The translations under genes were made by a program, and so were the position numbers. Of a stretch of 64,000 nucleotides of DNA, positions 14,013 through 29,000 are shown piece by piece. The DNA comes from Strongylocentrotus droebachiensis. Taxonomy: Eukaryota > Echinodermata > Echinoidea > Camarodonta > Strongylocentrotidae. Every line of letters starts with the position of its first letter. The first letter of the stretch is position 1. The stretch is from contig JAVYIG010000897.1 in NCBI GenBank assembly GCA_035222895.1, positions 248,001-312,000 of the forward strand, written 5' to 3'. The notes under the pieces were generated by a model. It had not been told where the DNA came from and made no database searches. It saw only the letters and a list, made by a program, of their open reading frames with translations.

Positions 14013-17000
14013 CTCTCTCTCTGTAGTTGTCCATTCTCTTCCCCGATTCCTCTTTACCCTGTCCCTTCGTATACTTCTAAATCTACCTTCTTTTCGCATT
14101 CCCTGCTCTCACTTCCTCTTTCTATCCCACCTCATCTGTTTAAATACTCTTCCATCCTCCTCTCTCCCTTTCACTGTCTTACACTTCCACGTTTATGTCT
14201 TTTTTTTCTTCTTTTTACTTCGTCTGATAACGAATCCCATTCTCTCTTTCTCTCTCCCGTCATACTTTCCTTTACCGCTTTATACATTTATTACAAATGA
14301 ATTTACTTTATCTTGCTTGACGATTGGATCATCTGAAAAAGAACAGTAACACTTTTCGCTAATACGTGTTCCACCTCGTTCCACCTTGTTCCACCTGTAC
14401 TAAAGAACAAATACACTCTCTCTCTCTCTGACCCCCTTCCAGCCTAAGTTCCATTAGTAGCTGATCTTAATATCCGAGATAATCTCATTTACAGCAACTT
14501 AAATACATATGCACTCACGCTTAAGTCAAAACAAAGAGCACTATAAGTGGCAAAATTGTGTAAACCCATTACGGGCCGCGTGGCGAGTAAAAAACGAGAT
14601 TAGGATACCGTTGAAAAATGTCAATGGTTTAGCGGGCATATCAGGGCAACGACATTGTCGTGATTTAATAAGGAGCAGTTTCAGACTTGCCATTCTTAAA
14701 TGTGGATATATTGAATGAAATAACATGTAGCTGGATATTCCCATTATTTCAATGCATGACTTTTTATTTGTAATATGATTTGAAATGTTGAAAAGAAAAG
14801 GTGAAATTTCAGTTGAAATTTAAAACACAAAATGTATAACACAACAAAATATTGTAGCCCAAGAAAGTTATTAAGGTAATTCCAAATAGGGTTCTGAAGG
14901 TACCCAGATAATATAATTACTCTAACATATTATAGCTTTTAAACAATGTGCTTCGATAATTACCAATTGCATATGCAGTATAAAATGTTTTTTAATTGAC
15001 TAATAAAGTGACATAAAATCATTCGTTAAAACAATATTTAATATGAGCGAATTCTAGTAGTGTATAGGCCTACGCAATCAAAAAATTACGATGAGCAAAA
15101 GACTTTGATTTTAGATATTCCACTGTTTCTATTTTTGAAAGTGAAAACAAAATTATTTGTTATTCACATTTTGAAAGAAATTCAATGTTGTCACTTTCCA
15201 AATAAAAATAGAAGCCATTCTCAATTTTTCTCTCCAGAACTTCTTCTGGTAAGGCGAAATCTTTAATGACCGTGAACATTTTAGTCTGGATTTAAACTGC
15301 TGTTTACCAATTCAAATTAAGATGATTTAGTTTGGGCCTTTTGGGAACTTTCATCTACAGGAAGTATGTCTGGCATTCTCTAAAATAATCGTGAAATCCA
15401 AGCTTGACTTATACCTGAACTCTTTTCCGTCTTGTCCAATCAATCTATTATACACAGGGCAGAATCGATAATCAAATAAACATCGTATTAAAATAAAGTG
15501 TACGAAATTCTTCAAATTTAATGCGATATTTAGAATGTTCATTTTTGGTGTGTCGTATAAGGCCTATGATAAAAACATTATTCATAATCAAATGAAACAT
15601 ACATTATTGTTAATTAACAAGAAAGATAATTTCATAAATAAAGAGAATGGAAGAACTTATGACATGTGTTTGCATCAAACCAGCTATGCCCAGTTTGAAA
15701 AATTGAGTGAACTGAAGGTTGTAGGTCTATATGTCATGTACATTTAGACAAAACATGATTGATTTTTCTTTGATCTTTAGTAAGACAAGCTGCGCATAAC
15801 AATGACAGGTTTGTATTTCCACCTAGTACCATCTTCATTATAGGGGGCGTAGATAAGTGTCAGAGTTTTGGGTCTGTACGTCACGTCTTTTCTTACATTC
15901 GCTCATTTATTAATCGAGAGACCTGCTGTTTTTAAGAGCCCCGCACCTGCGAGCTTGAAACCCGGCACTTGAATCGCGGCGCCACCGTTACCAACAAGAA
16001 ATTAAATAGCGCGCCCTTACCCGGCAGAGAGTTGCGTGAGCATGGTCCAATGTTGACCGACAATACCATGAAATTGGATTAGCGTCAAATGAAAACCATC
16101 AAGGAAAAGCTTTTTTGATCCCACATGACACCTCCAACTGCATAACCAAGTTAGAAACTAACTAATAATATACAAGCACCACATCCCTAGACATGCATGC
16201 TTTCGCATGCAACACCTTGTGTTAAATATGCACAATGCGTTGTGTACTCGTAGGCACGTGTAGCGTGCGCTGACAGTTGAGGAAGAGAAATTGGATTAGG
16301 TGCTTCAACCAACATCATCTTCATCCCTGCCTGACATCCTCAAATCAAAGTCCCAGAACTTTGCCCCGCTATACGAAAAAATTAACTCGTAATGAATACG
16401 CAGTATACAATATCCTTTAGTTAGTAGATGTAATGTGTTGTCATGATTATTTCGTATACCCGATCCTTGGTCGTAAGGAAATGAAAATAACGAGAGGCAC
16501 GCAAAAACTTCTCCAACATGTCTAAGTTTGTTGTCAAATTTGCCTTCCAATCAGTACGCACCTGCATGGTACACATCAAGATTGACATTCGACATATCTT
16601 TATTGGATGTAGTTACCAAAGACAACCTCGTTCAAATTCAAAGTATCCGTTAATGTTTTATCATGATGAAAACTGATAGAAACATTTTAGTTCACGTGAC
16701 AAATCATCATCATCATCATCATCCTCATCTGCATCACCATCATCGAAATTTGTATTTTCAATTACCTATCCGATTCTGCTTAATAAATGTGTTAATATAT
16801 TTCATGAGCTTTGTCTGGGGCTGTCGTATTATCAAGCAATCTGCTTACAATGACAGTCCTTCTTCCGCAAATAATTGTATAATGTTTTATAATGTTTGAG
16901 GAAATTTAGTATTTGTGACAGTTTATCATATCGTTTTTGAAAATAACAATTTATATATATTGATGTATTTGCTTATTTATGATTCATTGTCAGAAAAATA

Positions 17001-20000
17001 CTTATTGTACTTTATATAATTATTGTTATCGAAAAACTGTATGCTTACATGAATGCAGAAGAAAATAAAATAAAATCAAAATCAAATCAAATCGTTAGTT
17101 GTTGTTCTTAAATAGTTTGTCTGTGTGTACAAAGTGGTATAAAGTTACTTTTTACAAATCAGTTTTATGTTTTATTAGCCAGCAAGTTGTTAACGTTACT
17201 TCATGTTTATGACGTTGTTTCATTAATTGGACAGACATAGCTTCATCGAATTAGCTGAACTCAGACTTGTAGAAGTTTTAGGCATAATGGAAAAAACACA
17301 TGCATTAAAAAAAGTAAGTTTCAGGTTTGTTAAGTATAATATATGAAGGAGTATTTATATTATCTCCAGCCATTCAGATGAAATAGAGGTTTACGTCTAG
17401 ATGGTTCGAGGCACGACAAAAATGCTATAGTTGTGATGACCATCCTCCTTAATTGAAATGTTACATTCATTTATTTGTCATCATGGTCAAAATAAGTTAA
17501 ATTTATTTTTAATTCAAAAGATAAATAATTTTTCATGCAAAAAATTTAAAAAATCATTAAAAACTAGACCTTTTGGATACGTATCTGCAGTATTCCAATA
17601 AAACAAAATTAATATAATTTGCAATGATTTGTAGGAAAATAATGGCATGTTAGGGTTATTCGTATGTTCTTGCAAAAGCATCTTAATACAGAAAAAAGGA
17701 AACAAAAATCCGAAAGGATTATTAAACATTTCAAATGCATTAAAATATCTACCGGTAGATGGTTGAATAAGAAAGTATTAACATTTTCTGGCATTTCAGC
17801 ATTTGTGCTATCACGGAGGGTAATTTTATATTTTCTCTTTCCCGTAACCTGTTTTTTCAATAAAAACACAAAAATCAAAGAAACAAATGCAAAAAGGGAA
17901 AATCAGACAGCTAAGAAACGTGTTATAATTTTTGAATAATGTGAACATCACTGCAGTGACGGAGTCTATAATGTGAACATTGGACCGGAACCTGTTTTGA
18001 CCTATAACATTTGGTTTTGAATAATATATTTTTAATTTTATCATTAGAAAGAAAAAAATGCTTTTTCTCAATTAGTTGTAGGATTTTCTAAATAGCACTT
18101 TCCAGCATGTTGCCCTTTTACCTCTATCATTATAAAGAAGCACTTTATTGTCATGTTATTAAGGTTATATACATTAGATATAATTATCAAATTTTTGAAA
18201 AAATAATGTATGCTATAATATAGTGGATCGAATTATGTAAGTAGTTTGTTACGATTACGTTGTAAGTAGACTAACATGACTGAAAACCAAATGTATGCAT
18301 AAGGTATATAGGGCCTAAATGTGTACTCTTAATTATTTTGTAAAGCTGGAACCTTCTTTTTTTTCTTCAAGAGAGTCAAGTAATGGAAAGTAATGACCTC
18401 ATAAGATCTTTTTGCAATCAATGTAATTAAATTGTGGTTCGGCGTGCCCTTGCTGCAGTGCTAACTTGCAGATAATGAAACTAATTTCAATATTGCGGTC
18501 CCTGACCTGGTATGAGTTAGGAAGAAGTGTATACCAAGCCAACGTGAGCGTCAAACAGCCTACAAATTATACAAACGGAAGAAAATTCAGTACAAAATTC
18601 GATTTTCGTCTAATAAGTTAGGTGTATATTCTGTAAATTAGGGGGAATTAAACAAATCAACATGAGAAAGCAAAAATTCATGAATTAGGCATTTTAAAGC
18701 ATTGAAAAGAAATTGGGGGGGGGGGGGGATCCTACCAATGTGATTATTGTAAAGAAGACTACAGTACTACGGACGAATGGTAGGTCTATGTATATTAAAA
18801 GAAAAAAATCATGCCATTTAAAAGACGACATTACTTTGAGTTAAGATATAATTGTTCCTTTCAAAATGTTACCGACAGAATCTTCACAGTTACCCAAGTA
18901 GTAATAATCAAGGCCATATATATATATTTCATCTCTTGCACACACCTTTGAAAATGGCGCCTTTTCATGACCCCTGACTAGAACGGCGCCGCAAACACTT
19001 AAAAGTACAATCGAAAGTTTGCTGGGTGCTCTAATTGCCAAACGACCACTTAGTGCTTTCACCACTTCTATTTTAAATTGTTTCAATCCTGTTTTTCACA
19101 CATTACTGGCCAAGAAGTCATTTTATGAGAAGGGATACTCCAAGAAATAGAATCGAATCTCGTCAACGAAGTTAGAGCCTATATAGTCGCGAGTGAGGAA
19201 GAAAGCGAAGACGTTCGATACTTCCCGCCGGTAGTATCGGGTTTTTTTGGCGCGTCGCCGCACCGCTACGCTAACACTACTAACAGCCAATACGATATTG
19301 CTGCGACAATTTCGCCCAATTACCCCCACCTCCCGGGCAAGACATTTTATGCCACTGAAACATGTAGTGATAATTAGATTCTCTTCGACCGGATTTATTA
19401 TTGAATTAGCTTCGAACTTGGTGTTTGGGTAAAGAGAAAAAGAAAAAGATTGTGATGCTATACAGATGGGTTGATGAAGAGAGAGTAAGAGAGTGTAACG
19501 GAGTCTGGGGAATAGAAGACGAGAGAGAAGAAAATGAGAGTTATGGAGAGACGAGGAGAAGAGTACACAAGCGGATGAAATAACAGTGTAGAAATCGAAT
19601 GGTGGGAAGATAATGCCCAAACCTGATAGCATGTCGAGCCACTTGTAGCAAATTTAGCACCCTAATCCGAATAACCAGCAGAGTTTGAGGCTCAAGTTCG
19701 CGCAAATTTCATCGGGACGCCGTTTTCTAGCCTTACTCGTAGTGGCTTCATAGCATGGGCATTGATTTCTAAAGTCTATGGCTTGAGAAGACAAGTGCTT
19801 CCTTAGTAATCCACTTCCGTCCTCCAAAACCTAATCAATTTTAGGCCTTCCTACTAAAACCCATATTTCGATGGATTTTCCCTGGTTTTCAAGGAAAAAA
19901 CAGCCGGGTTGAAAAAGAGACAAAAGAAAAGTCTTTAGTGTCTGACCTCTTTGATTAAATCGTTTCAATGCGTTTCTGTCTATGGTTTTCCTCTACTTAT

Positions 20001-23000
20001 TTCAACTGGAAGAATTAAAACGTTTTCATCCCCCAAATATTGAGAATTGCGACAGGGGTATCGGTTTGTACGATTCGAAAGAAGAAGCTTTTAACATTAA
20101 TTAGAGTATTGGGCAAGTGCTGCAGGAAGATGGAATTTTGGACTGCATCACGCCGGTAGCGAACCCATTCGAGATGGCCGATCAGATTTCCAAAATGGTC
20201 GAAACGCGCTAATTGGCGTACGAAAACACGTCCCAATATTCATTTCTATGCCAGAAGTTTATTGTGCATGCGCGTCGCTCTCGACGAAGAAATACCACAC
20301 TGCACCGAGGAGAACGGCTGCCGCGACGGCGGGGTGTACGGGGATAGAAGAACGGTGTGAGACAAATACAGCGATTTCAGTTTCAGTAAGGCAATTTCGA
20401 AAATTAGCTCTCGTGCCGCATACATCGCAATACACGGGTTAGCTGCGGGCGAGAAAGTGATCTGAGGCTTCGAAGTGATGCGAAGAAATGAGAGCCTTGC
20501 AAGACCTCCCAGCCGAATCAATCTCTATGCGAGCACCATAGTCCTCAGGCTTTTACTTCCACCTTGTTCTCTCTCACATTGCCATTTTTTTAACAGTCGA
20601 GAAGGAGTGGGCTAGGTTGTGATGTCGAGAGTCGAGACAGTCTCTGCCTGCCACGATACAATTCCAATTTGCCACTCATATCAGAATTTGGTCCCGAGTG
20701 ACTAGCAATCGCATGCAAAAGTGGACTAATTCGATGTCAGATGGGCACAAAAGACGCAGAAGATTAATTGCAATCATCGAAAGCGACAGGTACACCCTAC
20801 CTACTGACTGATCACATGGGCGACACCACCAATGACCCACAATAAAAAAAGTGAAAATAGCCTATTGACGATATTAGCTATTTCTATGAAAAGGAGATGG
20901 AGAGAGAGAGAAATATATATATGATCATAATTATAGCACACAGACAAACAGATATAGAAAAGGAGCTCAAGAATGATGGAGAAAGCGGTAAAGGGAGAAG
21001 GAAGAAAGATAGGGACAACGAGAAATAAAGATAATGAATGGGTGAGAGAAAGAGAGACGGAGAGAGAAAGTGAGAGAGAGAGGGGGAAGAATCATTCAAA
21101 AGAATTACAACAGTTTTTCTTTTCTTGAAAAAAAGTAGATCTATACGTTGGCATAAACGCAATGTTGCCCCTATCATTTCAAAGTATTATGTCATTGGTT
21201 GAATCCCTAACATATTGGCTAGGGTAGTTTCTCAAGAGAAAGTTTAAGTGTTTAAACATTAGCTATATAGTCCAGATCTTACATGTTACCACGTTACGAC
21301 TTTGCTACGACTGGAGTTTTGAAGAAATCCTGATCGCCTACAAATCGCAGTGACGTCATCTTGGGACCTTCGTTTTTAGCCCCCAAAATAAAAATAAAGG
21401 AAACTGACATAAAACCACCATTTTCTCTTTGAAATGAACCAACTCCGATCAGAAACACATTCTGGATACTTTTCTTTTGAATTACTAAATAAGAAAAGAC
21501 ACATTCAATATGGCATGAAATTTTACAAGTTTGTTTCCCTAGCGAACTTTTTATCCAGACTCACCAGACAATATTATTTCGAATATATCTTGCAGTTCGA
21601 CGTTAAACTAGTACATGTATAGGATTACAAATTCCTAATACCTAGCTGATTAGGACATGGTTTCTGATTAGTGTAAAGTTTAAATGTAATAACTGTAATT
21701 TCTTTCTCTCTATCTCTTTTTCTTTAGACATTTTGATTGAAGAGAATCATGACCGGATTTTTGGTCAGCACTCACCATCATCTGTCAATAGTATGGGCAA
21801 GAAGAAGAGAAAGAAGAGACGACACAGGTATGTATTCATTAAACCATAAATTATGTTCTATTATTGAGTTCCATCTCCATCTTCTTCATCTTCATCATTT
21901 TCTTCTACACCCCGCTCCCCCTCTCTCTGGATACTTTTCTTTTGAATTACTAAAAAAGGAAAGACAAATTCAGTTTGGCATTATATTTTACGAGTATGTT
22001 TCCCTTAAAATTAATGCACTTTGTATCCAAGCTTTTAGAGCTTGTTTCTGTACATCATAATATAAATGGCAGATTGGGTAACGTATGTCCCCAGCAAGAG
22101 TCTCGTGGTTCTCGGGAACTTTTGTATGCCCTTGATTTCTCCGAGAAGGAACTACATGTTTATGAATCTTGAAATGTTAAATCAATTAGTAGAATAAGCC
22201 ACCTATAGTATTCTTAACATGCAGGTAATCACTTTTTAAAATATATATTTTTTGGTGTTGATATAATAATGTCGAATTCATGGAAATATCGAATATACAT
22301 TATAGAACCCAATAAGGTTAAGTGATTGAGGAGGAGGTGTATATAAAGTTCGAGAAAGCTTTTTCAAAGTAACCGTTTAAGACGACTGAGGTTCGAAAAA
22401 ATCGAAACGTCAAGCTTATAAATAAAATGGTGGCAACTCCGTCTTTTTACCATTGCATACGAAATCATTAAGGATATAGCTCAAATCTGAAGAATTACCA
22501 ATGTCTCATCTACAAGTAAAAGGGGATGACTAAGAACAGAGCTAGAAAACAACGGAGGTAATTTGATAGAATCGAGAAAATTCCGCGAAACAAGAGCAGA
22601 GAAAAGAAAATTAGAATGTATAAGTGTCCCGACATTGATGGATTACATGCTAAAGAATCAGACGATTCCCCAAACTTTTTTTCTCCTCCGAGTAATTATC
22701 TTGAAATGTTTGCTAGAGATTGCTTGCTTGCGTTAGTAACGTGATTTGAAAATTGGATAATTGTTCAAAATGACATCCCCAAACATGGTGACCGTTGGCT
22801 GGTTGATGATAGAGAGGGTACCGGTCAAAGATCTTATGCTAACACTTGATGAATCTGTGTCTCCTGTCGATTAAAGTTGTTTTCTCACCAGGTTAATGCC
22901 CGCTTTCATGTATTAGCTACTATACGTGAGGACTGTCTTCCCTGCTTCCAAACACATTAGATACAGCCATGAATTCTTTCGTTATTAATTTTTTCATAGG

Positions 23001-26000
23001 AAGGTATATTATCAGTAACGACTTCCGGAAAGATTCAGTGTTAGCACATACATGTAGGAGAAAATATTGAAATTTATCTTCCTTAATTGGACATTCATGC
23101 TTATATAGCTTGTATTAATTTGATAAATCTAGGTCAAGTTGCGAGTATTTTGATGAGTAAAATTAGAGTAAATAACCCTGACTCAAAGACAAAATTTATC
23201 TCCTCTGAAACTAGCATCGTTCAGATTTAATTCTCCCATATCGGCTTTATTCATTGTAATGTTAATCTTATGATTGGGTTTAATTGTAGAACTATGAATC
23301 TGTTGAAAGAGAATAAAAGATTATCTGGGCGAATAAAATAGTCTTTCAAAGAATTTCTCTTGAGCAAATTTACAATTAATTAGTTTTGAAAAAGATGGCA
23401 AAGACTTTCCAATTATCAACTGTTTTGTGCTTATGAGAATAATCTAAAGTACACTGTTCATGAGATAAAGAAAGTTTTGAAAATCTGCTGGCAACATTTT
23501 TCAGATTGGCTAGAAAGAGAGAGAGAAAGAGAGAGAGAGATGGGAAGGGGGTGTAATATTGTCAACCTGAGGATACTTTATATAGGACAGGGCGATGGTA
23601 GGGGAGGGGTCAGGAAATCTTGAGTCCCCTACCCTTTGAATTTCGTAAAAAATGATGTCCCCTCTCAAAATGATAAACTGTTTCTCGCGTCAGCAAATTT
23701 TGGAGAGATACAACTATTCCGAAAAATGAAATTTATTTCTTATTTTTTAAAGGGAGATTTCGGAGACCCCCTTTTAAAATATTCCGTCGCCACTCCTGCT
23801 ATTCGAAATAGAACTTTAGTTTGGATCCCCCATGCACGTCAGCCAGGCTCGCGTCAGCATTCTAAAGGTGAACCCTCTCTTCCTTACAACCATACCGTTA
23901 ATGAGGATAATGGAGAAAGAGAAGAAACGTATAAACCAATAAGAGCTACTCGGTAGAAAAGGGTGATGGCACTTTTCTTCTTCTTCCAATGCTGTATAGC
24001 TCAATTTGGTGGACATCGGTTTTGTAATGTATTCCCGAGTGAGATGACATTTTCTTTCAGATCGTCCCTTCTCTAATTAGATAATGAAATCAAACATCTC
24101 AATTCGAAGAGATTGCTTTTCTCCAAGGCTACTTAAGAAGGAGAAGCTAGAGTATGGCACAGCTTCTTTCTTTATAGACTACCACTTGGGGAAATGCATT
24201 TGGAAATGATACACCCGCGATCGGTCACAAATGTCATTATTTCATCAATTAGTTCTATATGATTGTCTGGATGTATATCTACATCGTCAAAATTTGATGT
24301 ATAGCACTGATGTATATAATGTTACTTCATTATATTTCTTACATATACTATATACATAGATATATATGTTTTATTTTATATTTTTACATAAACCCCAAAT
24401 ATCGACGCTTCTATATATGACCTTAAATCCATTCCCAGTATGATCATTTAAAATAAAGTCTTTAAAAATGTTCAACTTGATGGTCGCAATTTTCGCTCAT
24501 TAGACGTGATATAGATCATGAAATATAAACAAATAGAAAGATTTGATATTTTTAGAGCTACTTAAAATTGAAAGAAAAAAAAGAAAATTGATGAAGTTCC
24601 TATTCTTATCAACCTAAAGAACTACACACAAAATATTTTCTTCGAACAATGTTAATCTATGAAATACAAACAAATTGACAGAATTTATATTTTAGGGCTA
24701 CTTAAAATTGAAAATAAAAAATAAAAGTGATAAAGTTTCTATTCTTTATCAACCTAAATAAATAAATACACAATAGCAGTTTCTTAGAATAATGATATTT
24801 AATTCTTTTAAAACGTTATGAATGTTTAAATTGTCGGTAGAAACTCAAAACTATTAGTATCTTTTCAACCATCTCATTGTTCGGAAAGACAAAGATTCAG
24901 GTGTTAATAATTGTCGGTAAAAAACCTCAAAAATAATAGTATTATTTGAACCATCTCATTGTTCGGAAAGACCGACAGAGATTCACGAGGATTTTTTTTA
25001 CTGCATGTGATCATGTCGATTGCTTAGAGAAAATTTGGAAATAGATAACAGAAGATTAATGTTTTAATCCCCTGGATATCACAAAAATTGTCTTTATTTT
25101 ACGACTTTGATTAAGATATATCCATAATTCATACTATTGTATAAGTTCCGTAGTACTTGGTGAACCAAAGCATTACTTATTTTGCACACCACCGCCCATG
25201 TAATTGCATTGCTCTTGTTAGCCATGATCGAATGCTAATACCTGGTAATTATCGAAAATGAGGCAATGTGAAAATGGGGAGGAAATGTGATCAAAATGTG
25301 CGTTGAGGCAGAAGGCAGAACATACCGGGCCCATTAAATGCACGACGGGTTAGCAGCCGACAACCAGCGGTCTCAGACCCCGTGGCAATACCGTACCATC
25401 ACACTACGAATACGCCTCCAAGATACGCCAAATTATCGCCCGAGTGGAGGATTGGCAACGCAGTTATGACCGGCCATCTGTCAAACGAGAAACTTGAGAA
25501 CATCTCCCCTCCCCCATCGGGAGTATGTACCTTACTCCTAAGGGAGGGGCATCGAGAATTCATCAAAATTCGATACTTTAAATTTGAGTGATTAGTTGTG
25601 GCGCCCAACCATGAATAATGCCGGTATACCTTACATCTTAACACAAGACTACAAGAATGTCAGCACGCCAATCGTTTTCCTAATACTAGTTTCCCCTTCT
25701 TAATTTAATTGCGTATATTAGCTTCAAATACTATGTCTGCTATGTGTCACGTCTGAGGTCTATTTACATCGGACAAGACGAGCAATAAATGGATTAAAAT
25801 ATTAACAATAAATATATATTGAAAATAGGTCAATCAAGTTGCATATTGCTCCACCCATCAATATAAAGTTAAGCACCTGCTTAACTGAAAGATTATAATT
25901 CTGGTGAAGATTTCGATGGTGAACAAGATTTTAAAATACGAATAAAACACAAAGTTCACCAGAAGAAAATGAAGTTAATGTTTGAAAATTAAGAAGACAT

Positions 26001-29000
26001 TTAATGATTCCTATCATGCCAATGGGGCTCTACTGTTCAACACTATTATTTTTGTCTCCATTTTATTTTGTCCTCTTTCTTCTCGTTTATTTCTTATTTC
26101 TTAACAAAATTAATTAGTGGTTATTGTCTTTATTCAGTAACCACGCAGGTACGAATATGTTTTATGTACTTCATATAAGAGTGATCGTCTGCAATGAGAC
26201 ATTCATTCAATCCATCAAGCAGAAACTGGTACAACATGAAATTTCACATATATTATTAGGAAAGGAATAGGAAACCAGATGATAAAAGGAATCAAGCGAT
26301 TAAAAGTATTAAGAATTGATATGTTATTTTAGCTCTATCCTAAATGGTTAAACCTGTAAATCTTTAAATCATGCACTTATGAAACAAGTATGTATTTAGA
26401 ACCAGATAATGGTATTTTGTCATTCATTTGAATCAGAAAACTGAGGACACGAGCAAAATATTGACAAGATTTCCAAATCTTAAACAATATTTTCCATTTT
26501 GTTACATAGTGGTGTGCTTATAGTATAGTAAAAAAGGGAGACGCAACTCAGCATTAAATGTTGTATAATGGGCAGTGAAGCTTGTTGTTGTTGTCGGTTT
26601 GAGTTTAAAGGTGCTTGTCATTCAAATGTGAATATAAGATAATATTGTGCAATATAATTATTATGGACCTCATTGTGAATTAACTTTGCCAGATCAATAA
26701 TTGTATAAGCATGGTTTCTAGACCTACTTTTTAGTTAACTTTTCTGCCATCCTCATACCATGACAGTCGTAGTTTGGTGGTATTTGGTTTAGTGAGATTC
26801 CAGCTACTCTCGAATTCATTACGCTTTTGTATTACACTCCATCGAGTCTTGAACACTATCAGACTTCGTTGGAGGAGCCTGCGCCTTTGAATGTATTTTT
26901 TAAAACAAAAATATGATTCCATATAAATGCTGTGCATCACCATCACCATTCACCATCACCATCACCATCATCATATGGCATTTTCAAATTTCTAATCAAT
27001 TTTTCGATTAAATAATAATATTCACAATTGTGTATTTTGTTCAGCACTTTATACTAAGTTTCTAAGCGCTTTACATTGTAATTATTATGACCTCGGTCAT
27101 TGGTTGCAATTGCTGATGCGCACATGATAGTGCGCACACTCCGTTTCATGTGGAGGATTTCGGACACTCGCAGGCGCCATTTTACAAGCTCACACATGGC
27201 AATCCAACCACATGAACATTATATATTGGATATAACTATTAGTCATAAATATCATAATGCTAACCTAATTCATTGATGACAATTTGTTTATTATTTATGA
27301 TTTGATTTACAGGACCATCTTTACATCGTATCAACTCGATGAATTAGAGAAATCGTTCAACGAAGCTCATTATCCTGATGTATATGCTAGAGAACTTTTA
27401 GCACTCAAGACTGATCTACCCGAGGACAGAATACAGGTAAGACCTTTACCTCTTTTGATCTGATAATCTTAAAATTTATATCATTCATGGTGAAAACTAA
27501 CTACAACCTAGAAAGATTATAAAGCTGTAAAGCCTGCTCCTATTTTATTTTATTGAAATCTCTTTCACAATGATCATAAGTTAAATTTATCTCTAAGTTG
27601 GACTTGAAAATTATGGAAAGCCGTTAGCATCTTTGAAAATATTTTGTAAAAGTTATTTTAAAAGGCATAAAATGTTGATCCAAATCATTAATATTTTCTA
27701 TTATCAAGGAGATTTCATGTTCTTGTTGTGGAATTTATGAAAAGTCTAACATACTTGAATTTTTCTTTTGAATATATTTTATGGCTCTCCATGATGTTTC
27801 ATTCCAGCTTAGAGTTAAATTCGACTTGGGATCTTTGTGAAACACCCTCCTTGTTTACTAAAAAAGAGCTTTGGAAATACAAATATATACAATTAAATGC
27901 TTGAATATCAATAAATCATAAAAGACCTCCCACGAACAGAAAAGTATTTTTGTTAAAAACATTTATATCATTCATGGTAAATAAATTAATAAAAAGGAAG
28001 TTGTTTTTCTTTAAATGCCACATCTGTCCTTATAATTTGCATAATTCGTGTTCAAAACTTAGAACATTTTTTTAAAAATTAGGTAATCCCCCGCAATGTT
28101 CTTTTTGTTTTACCCATTTTTAATTGATGTCGGTGATGATCAAAGCTTACTACAGCACCACTCTAAGAATACATGTTTTAGTTTAGTTTATTTCATTTAC
28201 AGTTCAATTCTATTCCGAATCATACCTTAGGCCTACTATCGCCGCAAAAAAGCACATCACCACACACACAAAACAAATCTTATTAAAAATAATATTCATA
28301 TAACATGATTAGGCATAGTAGTATATATAAAAAACTTACACGATGAAATTCTCATACATTTTCGGACGAGGACAGTTTCTTTGAAAAAAAAAGATGGGGA
28401 TTTAAAATATCCAATTCCAATGATTCTATTCGTTGTTTATGGCCTAATCCATCTTAACACTGAAGGAAAATTATGATTAACAATATCTTAATATCCGAAA
28501 AAAAAACAGTAAATGAGTAAAAATAGACCAATTATCTGCCATTATTGTCGCAAGCACAATGTTACTGGGCCGAGGTGTCAAAGAAAAGGGAAAAGAGAAA
28601 CGAAAAAGTTTAAAAAGTAATTGATTATTTGGTTTCATTGAAAAAAATATCGACTTTGGATGGAATAGTTTAAATATTAGTCAAACAACAATTGTCACAA
28701 AGTCGGGTTAAACTAGATTCGAACACAATCATTTCATACTGATGTCATAAGCGAACCCTGCCCAAAAGAACATAGTATTGGACGATGATAAAATTATTTC
28801 CGTTGTTATCTTTCTCGCCAAACAAGACTGACGATTAAAACAAGTAGCCTCATTATAGGAGAAGGCAGTTATTTGGTGCTGAAGAAAGAGGAAAAAATTA
28901 ACAAATAATCAAATAAATGACCAACAGTCGTATGTTGTAAAGGTTAGCTCGTCATACATCATAGATTTATTTATTGATTATAAACTGTTCACTGATCATA

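Larger units (their letters stand above)
7193..21727 (+). other. Vsx intron 1 (14.5 kb)
   Basis: No exon or RNA gene is supported here. It holds a GA microsatellite (9041-9090), a 90-bp tandem duplication (9291-9480), a SINE (10938-11115), a 200-bp tandem duplication (12225-12640), CT repeats (13978-14030), a CAT repeat (16703-16745) and GA-rich DNA (20896-21090). Segments at about 15880-16090, 19190-19340 and 20130-20480 are richer in GC and CpG than the rest and are candidate control regions on composition alone. Four of the CGCCATTTT motifs lie here (11538, 11970, 13034, 18951). Confidence 0.6.
21828..27312 (+). other. Vsx intron 2 (5.5 kb)
   Basis: AT-rich, no coding signal. It holds one of two direct repeats flanking exon 2 (21926-22030), a GA run (23514-23544), a possible reverse-oriented dispersed repeat at 23590-23830, two decayed tandem duplications (24517-24790 and 24829-24995), a CAT/CAC repeat (26936-26976) and a reverse-oriented SINE-like repeat (27005-27200) that ends about 110 bases before exon 3. 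Confidence 0.55.

Noticed and set aside
13837-14349. 170-codon open frame rich in Ser, Leu and Phe
   Set aside because: It runs through a CT microsatellite and pyrimidine-rich DNA inside Vsx intron 1 and shows no domain; low complexity explains the open frame.
16663-16899. Poly-His open frame
   Set aside because: Comes from a CAT trinucleotide repeat.
19123-19632. 169-codon minus-strand open frame in Vsx intron 1
   Set aside because: Its composition resembles random translation of a CT-rich strand, with no motifs, no splice context and no homologue I recognise.
22320-22440. Possible retroelement fragment or promoter (GTATATAAAG, then GGTTCGAAAAAATCGAAACG)
   Set aside because: The words are suggestive, but I could not find matching ends, coding motifs or a second copy.
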